A program made the translations under genes and the position numbers. From CAZMMV01 sp964567475 (GTDB lineage Bacteria > Bacillota > Clostridia > Tissierellales > Tissierellaceae): 9,300 nucleotides of DNA. Under the pieces are notes generated by a model, which searched no databases, had not been told where the DNA came from, and saw only the letters and a program-made list of their open reading frames with translations. This document shows, piece after piece, positions 4,845 through 9,300 of the stretch; position 1 is the stretch's first letter; every line of letters begins with the position of its first letter. The DNA is taken from the NCBI GenBank assembly GCA_964567475.1, contig CAZMMV010000066.1, positions 1 to 9,300 of the forward strand. The letters run 5' to 3'.

Positions 4845-7802
4845 ATGGATAATGACAAAGACAATAAAAGACGTAGAAAAAAGAAAAATAAAAAAGGACA
4901 AACCATACTAAAGACAATTAAGGTATTATTTATTATTATATTAATGATTGCTATTATAGCTGGTGGAACTTTAATAGGTGTAGTACTTTCTATATTACAT
5001 GATGTACCTGATATGGATCCTACAACTATAAATGCCTTAGATCAAACTTCTACTATTTACGATGCTAATGGGAATTTAATAGAAAAAATTCAGGCACATG
5101 AATTTAGAACTATTGTAAAATTAAGTGAAATTCCTGTACATCTTCAAAAGGCTTTTATATCAATAGAAGATGAGCGTTTTTATGAACACATGGGAGTAGA
5201 CCCTAAAGGAATTGCCGCTTCTGCTATTGACAATATAAAAGCAGGTCATATAGTCAGAGGTGCTAGTACTATTACACAACAATTAGTTAAAAATGTTTAT
5301 CTAAACAGTGATAAAAGTTGGGATAGAAAGATTAAAGAAGCTTACTTATCTATTAAAATGGAAAGAGATTTTCTTACAAAGGATCAAATACTGGAAGCCT
5401 ATTTAAATAGGGTAAACTTAGGACAAAATGCATATGGTGTTCAGGAAGCAGCGCAAACTTATTTTTCCAAAGATGTTGGAGACTTAACAATAGCTGAGTC
5501 AGCATTAATTGCAGGTATTGTTAAAAGTCCTTCTAGATTTTCACCTTATAAGACAATAAGACCTGAAAATTTCGATAATACTACTCATCATGAAATTGCC
5601 CAATTAGATATATTAGGCGAAAAATATTTTGCAGTTTATAATGAAGAGGCTGTTAAACGACAAAAACTAATATTAAAGAAAATGCTTGAACTGGGAACTA
5701 TTAACCAATCAGAATATAATGAAGCTTTAAGTGAAAATATAAAAGATAATTTAAAACCGGGAGAAAAGAAAATCCAAGGTATTTCATCTTACTTTACAGA
5801 TTATGTTAAGACTCAAGTTGAAGATGCTTTAATGGATAGATTTGGATATACATTAGAAGAAGCACAAAATGAGATATTTACAGGTGGTTTAAAGATTTAT
5901 TCAACTATTGATGTTGATCTTCAAAGACAGCTAGAAGATGTATATGAAAATTTCACTGAAATCTTAGTGGGAAAACCAGAAAACATTAGAGGTCCTGTTT
6001 TAATAGATTGGAAACTTAACAAACAAAAAAATATCTTAGATGATAAAAACAATATTATTTTTTACGAAAAAAACAACTTATTAAATCAAGACTTTAATTT
6101 AATAATAGAAAAAGGAACTTATGAATTTAAAGACAATAATCTATATATTAAAAACAAAAAACTTCATCACTATCAAAAACATATAGATATAGCCGATTAT
6201 TATAGAATAGATGATAAAAAAAATCTAGTCACTCATACAGTAGGTTCTATTATAATGCCAGAAGAAAAATTTAGACTATCTGACAATAAGCAAATTATAA
6301 TAGATAAATCTTATATTAATGAAAATAAGGATTTCTATAAAATAGATGCAAATGAAAACCTTTTAATTAATGAAAGATATTTTTATAGATCACATAATGG
6401 TACTGTCCAACCACAGTCAGCTACAGTTCTACTTGACTATAGAACTGGTAACATTAAAGCTTTAGTTGGTGGTAGAGATACAAAAGGAACTAGAATATTA
6501 AATAGAGCAACAGAAGCTAAAAGACAACCTGGTTCTGTAATAAAACCTATCGGTGTATACCTTCCAGCTCTAGATAATGGTTATACTGCTGCAAGCATCA
6601 TAGACGATGTACCTTTTTATGCAAATGGAAAATTGTGGCCTAAAAACTGGTATAGAGATGGATATAGGGGAATCTACACCCTAAGAAAATCTGTAGAACA
6701 ATCTTCAAATGTAACATCAGTAAGACTGTTAAACTCTATGGGAATACAAACTGTTATACCTTATATGGAAAAACTAGGTATAATAAACAAAGCTCATCCT
6801 GAAAAAGATAGCTTTATCAGTGCCTCAGAAAATAAAGTAAATAATGATGAAAACTTATCTTCACTAGCCTTAGGTGGTATGACAAAAGGATTAACTCCTT
6901 TAGAAATAACAGCTGCATTTGGAGCTATTGCAAATGATGGAGTATATATTGAACCTAGAACATTTACTAAAATAGAAGACAAGCGTGGAAACGTCTTAAT
7001 AGATAATGTAGCTAAAGAAAATATTGTAGTATCTCCTGAAGTTGCATACATTATGAAGGATATTTTAAGAACAACTGTATCTGATGGAATTGCTAGTAGA
7101 GCTAAATTAAATAATATGGTTGTAGGAGGAAAAACAGGTACTACGCAGAACCAAGCAGATATATGGTTTGTAGGATTTACTCCATATTATGCAACAGGAG
7201 TATGGATAGGAAATGACTCTCCAAAGATTACACTAACTAAAAGTAGTGGTACCGCCGCTCAACTCTGGCAGCACATAATGACAAAGGCTCATGAAGGTCT
7301 AGAGAGTAAAACCTTCTTTGATAAACCAGACAATATTGTCACAGTAAATGTATGTACTCAATCTGGTAAACTGCCTAAAGATTTATGTACATCTGACCCA
7401 AGAGGAAGCACTATTAGAAGTGAAATATTTGCAAAAGGTACTGAACCTAGAGATTATTGCGATGCTCATGTACAAGCAGAGATAGATGTCTCAACAGGCA
7501 AATTAGCTCATGAATATTGTCCAAAAGGAAGTGTCCAAACAAAAGTATTTGTTCAGACTATGCCACCATATGTTCCTAAAAATAACAGTGGCATACTACC
7601 TACAGATTTTAAGTTTAGATTACCATTACAATTCTGTGACCAACATAGTGAAAGCACTGTAACGCCAGATGATGATGATGATAATGATGATGATTTTGAT
7701 TATTTCTTCCCTAGTTTCCCTGAAGAGGAAGATGATGAAGATAAAAACAAGGACAAGGACAAGGATAAAAATAAAGATGAAAAGGAAAATGAAAGTAACT
7801 AA
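4845..7802 (+). CDS. Class A penicillin-binding protein, PBP1A family (glycosyltransferase + transpeptidase)
   Basis: Bifunctional peptidoglycan synthase: polymerises lipid II into glycan and cross-links stem peptides outside the membrane. Its 985 residues are long for the family. A very basic cytoplasmic tail (1-24) precedes one membrane anchor (about 26-51). The GT51 domain (about 85-240) has catalytic EDERFYEHMG (108-117), GASTITQQLVKN (139-150), RKIKEAY (161-167) and ILEAYLNRVNLG (182-193). The transpeptidase (about 522-815) has the active serine in SVIK (564-567), SSN (620-622) and KTGT (763-766). Between them, residues about 371-521 form an Asn/Lys-rich insert. After KTGT come five cysteines (837, 848, 872, 892, 931) and a tail of Asp and Lys-Asp repeats (942-980). 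The ATG has AAGGAGGT seven bases upstream. It is monocistronic, with its own promoter and terminator. Which of ponA, pbpF or pbpG it corresponds to cannot be decided here. Confidence 0.95.
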   Translation: MDNDKDNKRRRKKKNKKGQTILKTIKVLFIIILMIAIIAGGTLIGVVLSILHDVPDMDPTTINALDQTSTIYDANGNLIEKIQAHEFRTIVKLSEIPVHLQKAFISIEDERFYEHMGVDPKGIAASAIDNIKAGHIVRGASTITQQLVKNVYLNSDKSWDRKIKEAYLSIKMERDFLTKDQILEAYLNRVNLGQNAYGVQEAAQTYFSKDVGDLTIAESALIAGIVKSPSRFSPYKTIRPENFDNTTHHEIAQLDILGEKYFAVYNEEAVKRQKLILKKMLELGTINQSEYNEALSENIKDNLKPGEKKIQGISSYFTDYVKTQVEDALMDRFGYTLEEAQNEIFTGGLKIYSTIDVDLQRQLEDVYENFTEILVGKPENIRGPVLIDWKLNKQKNILDDKNNIIFYEKNNLLNQDFNLIIEKGTYEFKDNNLYIKNKKLHHYQKHIDIADYYRIDDKKNLVTHTVGSIIMPEEKFRLSDNKQIIIDKSYINENKDFYKIDANENLLINERYFYRSHNGTVQPQSATVLLDYRTGNIKALVGGRDTKGTRILNRATEAKRQPGSVIKPIGVYLPALDNGYTAASIIDDVPFYANGKLWPKNWYRDGYRGIYTLRKSVEQSSNVTSVRLLNSMGIQTVIPYMEKLGIINKAHPEKDSFISASENKVNNDENLSSLALGGMTKGLTPLEITAAFGAIANDGVYIEPRTFTKIEDKRGNVLIDNVAKENIVVSPEVAYIMKDILRTTVSDGIASRAKLNNMVVGGKTGTTQNQADIWFVGFTPYYATGVWIGNDSPKITLTKSSGTAAQLWQHIMTKAHEGLESKTFFDKPDNIVTVNVCTQSGKLPKDLCTSDPRGSTIRSEIFAKGTEPRDYCDAHVQAEIDVSTGKLAHEYCPKGSVQTKVFVQTMPPYVPKNNSGILPTDFKFRLPLQFCDQHSESTVTPDDDDDNDDDFDYFFPSFPEEEDDEDKNKDKDKDKNKDEKENESN
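7668..7773 (+). repeat. Low-complexity codon repeats encoding the Asp and Lys-Asp tail
   Basis: Within the 3' end of the penicillin-binding-protein gene, five GAT codons, one AAT and three more GAT codons (7668-7694) are followed by a second acidic run, then an alternating AAG/GAC tract around 7749-7766. These simple repeats encode D942-D950 and the D-K-N-K-D series at 966-978. Such tracts can change length by replication slippage, so tail length may vary between strains. Confidence 0.7.
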
Positions 7803-7819
7803 TTTAAATAAATAATGTA

Positions 7820-7859
7820 AAAAACAAAAAACTAAGTTATAACTTAGTTTTTTGTTTTT
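7820..7859. terminator. Perfect 40-bp palindrome, bidirectional terminator
   Basis: Two exact 20-base arms meet at 7839/7840. The core ACTAAGTTA/TAACTTAGT is flanked on both strands by A-tracts and T-tracts broken by one C or G, so each strand ends in a U-rich run. It lies 17 bases after the penicillin-binding-protein stop, and its right arm contains the stop and last codons of the convergent spoVAE. It should end both transcripts. Confidence 0.92.
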
Positions 7860-8200
7860 GGATTAAATATTAATGCCATTATATATCCAAAAAATATTGC
7901 AGCTGCTATTCCTCCTGATGCTGCTGTAATACCACCAGTAAATGCCCCTATTAGTCCTTTTGACTTTGCTCCCTTTATAGCTCCCTTTGCCAATGTATTG
8001 CCAAAACCTGAGATTGGAACACTTGCACCTGCTCCTCCAAATTCAACTATAGGTTCATATAATCCTATACCTCCTAATATAACTCCCAGCGTTAAAAACG
8101 ATACTAATATATGAGCTGGAGTTAATTTTGTTGTATCAAGTATTATTTGTCCAATTATACATATTGTTCCTCCAACTAAAAATGATCTAATATATTCCAC
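7844..8200 (-). CDS. spoVAE: Stage V sporulation protein AE (SpoVAE)
   Basis: A 118-residue hydrophobic protein, matching the length of SpoVAE (SpoVAEB) of spore formers. With SpoVAC and SpoVAD it belongs to the channel complex in the spore inner membrane that takes up Ca2+-dipicolinic acid during sporulation and releases it in germination. Membrane segments are seen at about 5-22, 30-50 and 92-111. The Gly/Ala-rich FGGAGASVPISGFGNTLAKG (54-73) is characteristic of the family. The start is GTG, with GGAGG six bases upstream, in a 15-bp gap after spoVAD, so both are in one transcript. The final codons and the TAA lie inside the terminator hairpin. Expression is expected in the forespore under sigma-G from a promoter upstream of spoVAC, outside the window. 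Confidence 0.93.
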   Translation of the reverse strand: MEYIRSFLVGGTICIIGQIILDTTKLTPAHILVSFLTLGVILGGIGLYEPIVEFGGAGASVPISGFGNTLAKGAIKGAKSKGLIGAFTGGITAASGGIAAAIFFGYIMALIFNPKTKN

Positions 8201-8215
8201 TTACTCCCTCCTATA

Positions 8216-9232
8216 TTACTTATTTAGCTCTATAGTAACTGCATGAGCTATGCCTGGTATTGACTCTCCCTGCTGATTTATAATAGTTGAATGTAAAGCC
8301 CCTGTAGCCATTATTAATATTCTATTAAAACTTCCCTTTTTCATTTTTTTATATATATATCCATTTAATACAACAGCTGCACATCCACATCCAGAACCTC
8401 CTGCATGAGTATCTTGAGCCTCATTGTTAAAGATTTCTACACCACAATCTGAATATACACCAGATAAATCATATCCTTCCTTCTTCATTAAATCAATAAC
8501 TATAGGTTTACCTATCTCACCTAAATCCCCAGAATATATCAAATCATAATCTGAAGGGCTAAATCCTGTATCTTTAAAATGAGTAATCAATGTATCAACA
8601 GCTGCTGGTGCCATTGCAGCTCCCATATTAGATGGATCCTTTATTCCCATATCTACAATTTTGCCTGTTGTAGAATAAGTAATATATGGGCCATTTCCTT
8701 GAGAAGATATTACTGTTGCTCCAGCTCCTGTAACTGTCCACTGTGAAGAAAAATTTCTTTGACTGCTATACTCAAGAGGAAATCTAAACTGCCTTTCTGC
8801 TGAACTAAAATGACTAGATGTCGCACATACTATCTTATCTGCAAATCCTCCATCCACTAACATGGCTCCCAAGGACAAAGATCCTGTCATAGTTGAACAA
8901 GCACCATATAATCCATAGTATGGTATACTCAGCTGCCTAGCAGTATAACTGGAAGAGATAATTTGATTTAATAAGTCTCCCGATATTAAATAATCTATAT
9001 CTTTTAAACTTAGCTTTCCTTCTGATATAGCAGCCCTTATTGCTTCTTCTTGAATTTTAGATTCTGATTTTTCAAATGACTCTTGACCCCACATATCATC
9101 TTCAAGTATCATATCAAAATACTTTTTTAAAGGCCCTTCTCCCTCCTTGGGACCAACTATTGTATAAGTACTTATTATAGATGGTGGGTTTTCAAATTTA
9201 ACTGTTTGCTTTCCTATTCTCTTTATTGCCAT
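8216..9232 (-). CDS. spoVAD: Stage V sporulation protein AD (SpoVAD)
   Basis: The dipicolinic-acid-binding soluble component of the SpoVA complex, attached to the spore inner membrane. It is 338 residues, the usual family length. The fold is thiolase/KAS-III-like: GLYGACSTMTGSLSLG (107-122) has Cys112 at the position of the thiolase nucleophile, TVTGAGATVIS (166-176) and YSGDLGEIG (233-241) are family stretches, and DTHAGGSGCGCAA (274-286) near the C-terminus is glycine- and cysteine-rich. SpoVAD is not regarded as a condensing enzyme; the pocket binds dipicolinic acid. The ATG is preceded by AGGAGG (9246-9241) eight bases away, and that site overlaps the stop codon of the upstream gene, indicating tight coupling. 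It is followed after 15 bp by spoVAE. Confidence 0.97.
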   Translation of the reverse strand: MAIKRIGKQTVKFENPPSIISTYTIVGPKEGEGPLKKYFDMILEDDMWGQESFEKSESKIQEEAIRAAISEGKLSLKDIDYLISGDLLNQIISSSYTARQLSIPYYGLYGACSTMTGSLSLGAMLVDGGFADKIVCATSSHFSSAERQFRFPLEYSSQRNFSSQWTVTGAGATVISSQGNGPYITYSTTGKIVDMGIKDPSNMGAAMAPAAVDTLITHFKDTGFSPSDYDLIYSGDLGEIGKPIVIDLMKKEGYDLSGVYSDCGVEIFNNEAQDTHAGGSGCGCAAVVLNGYIYKKMKKGSFNRILIMATGALHSTIINQQGESIPGIAHAVTIELNK

Positions 9233-9244
9233 AGATTTATCCTC

Positions 9245-9300
9245 CTACTTAATTAATAAATGTAATATACCAACTATTATAGAACTTCCAACTCCATATA
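9245..9300 (-). CDS. spoVAC: 3' end of the gene preceding spoVAD, probably spoVAC (partial)
   Basis: Minus-strand reading to a TAG at 9247-9245 gives the last 17 residues, YGVGSSIIVGILHLLIK, a hydrophobic segment with a C-terminal lysine as expected for the end of a small membrane protein. Its stop overlaps the spoVAD ribosome binding site, 12 bp before that start codon, so it belongs to the same operon. The name SpoVAC rests on the conserved order spoVAC-spoVAD-spoVAE in spore formers. The visible part is too short for identification by itself, and the start lies beyond the right edge. Confidence 0.72.
   Translation of the reverse strand, partial: YGVGSSIIVGILHLLIK

Noticed and set aside
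6794..7051. Minus-strand open frame of 85 codons inside the penicillin-binding-protein gene
   Set aside because: Antisense to the transpeptidase domain, with no start signal or family resemblance.
8216..9232. A beta-ketoacyl synthase or thiolase-type biosynthetic gene
   Set aside because: The fold is shared, but length, sequence stretches and the spoVA gene order identify SpoVAD, a dipicolinic-acid-binding protein.
1..9300. Mobile element, CRISPR array, toxin-antitoxin, defence or secondary-metabolite cluster
   Set aside because: No transposase, integrase, spaced direct repeats, tRNA, terminal inverted repeats or unknown multi-gene cassette was seen; nearly all coding sequence belongs to known families.

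Overview
The window looks like chromosomal DNA of a low-GC, endospore-forming Firmicute, most likely an anaerobic member of the Clostridia or Tissierellia. The evidence is strongly AT-rich DNA and codon use, strong AGGAGG-type ribosome binding sites with several GTG/TTG starts, TTGACA/TATAAT promoters, a T-box leader, a class A penicillin-binding protein of Gram-positive type, and a spoVA sporulation operon. Nothing looks like a mobile element, CRISPR array, phage or defence island. It is mostly housekeeping DNA, and the surprises are in regulatory sequence and gene architecture.

Layout, left to right. Positions 1-172 (minus strand) hold a strong sigma-A promoter and the Stem I half of a T-box riboswitch, whose regulated gene lies beyond the left edge. 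The specifier reads most simply as AAC (Asn). Next on the minus strand are yebC (translation factor of the YebC/TACO1 family), with its own extended -10 promoter, and nadE (ammonia-dependent NAD+ synthetase, GTG start). Divergent from nadE are two overlapping plus-strand genes, each encoding a four-helix half of a TSUP (TauE/SafE) anion transporter, with a 15-bp perfect palindrome in front of them. They end at a large hairpin shared with the convergent minus-strand pair hflX-yigZ. hflX is a ribosome-associated GTPase whose TTG start is best placed at 4618; yigZ is an IMPACT-family protein.

From 4619 to 4844 is a divergent control region with a good promoter for each side (extended -10 TATAAT on both strands) and a 7-3-7 palindrome just upstream of the plus-strand promoter. 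It drives a 985-residue bifunctional class A penicillin-binding protein with intact glycosyltransferase and transpeptidase motifs, a large insert between the two domains, a cysteine-containing C-terminal region and an Asp/Lys-rich tail. A perfect 40-bp palindrome forms a bidirectional terminator between this gene and the convergent spoVA operon.

The spoVA operon is read leftwards: the last codons of the gene preceding spoVAD (by position spoVAC), then spoVAD and spoVAE. Their products carry dipicolinic acid into the developing spore and release it at germination. The terminator hairpin encodes the last codons of spoVAE, so this operon ends there.

I did not find an undescribed multi-gene system. 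The items most worth checking are the edge T-box, the two operator-like palindromes, the split TSUP pair, and the insert and C-terminal cysteines of the penicillin-binding protein.
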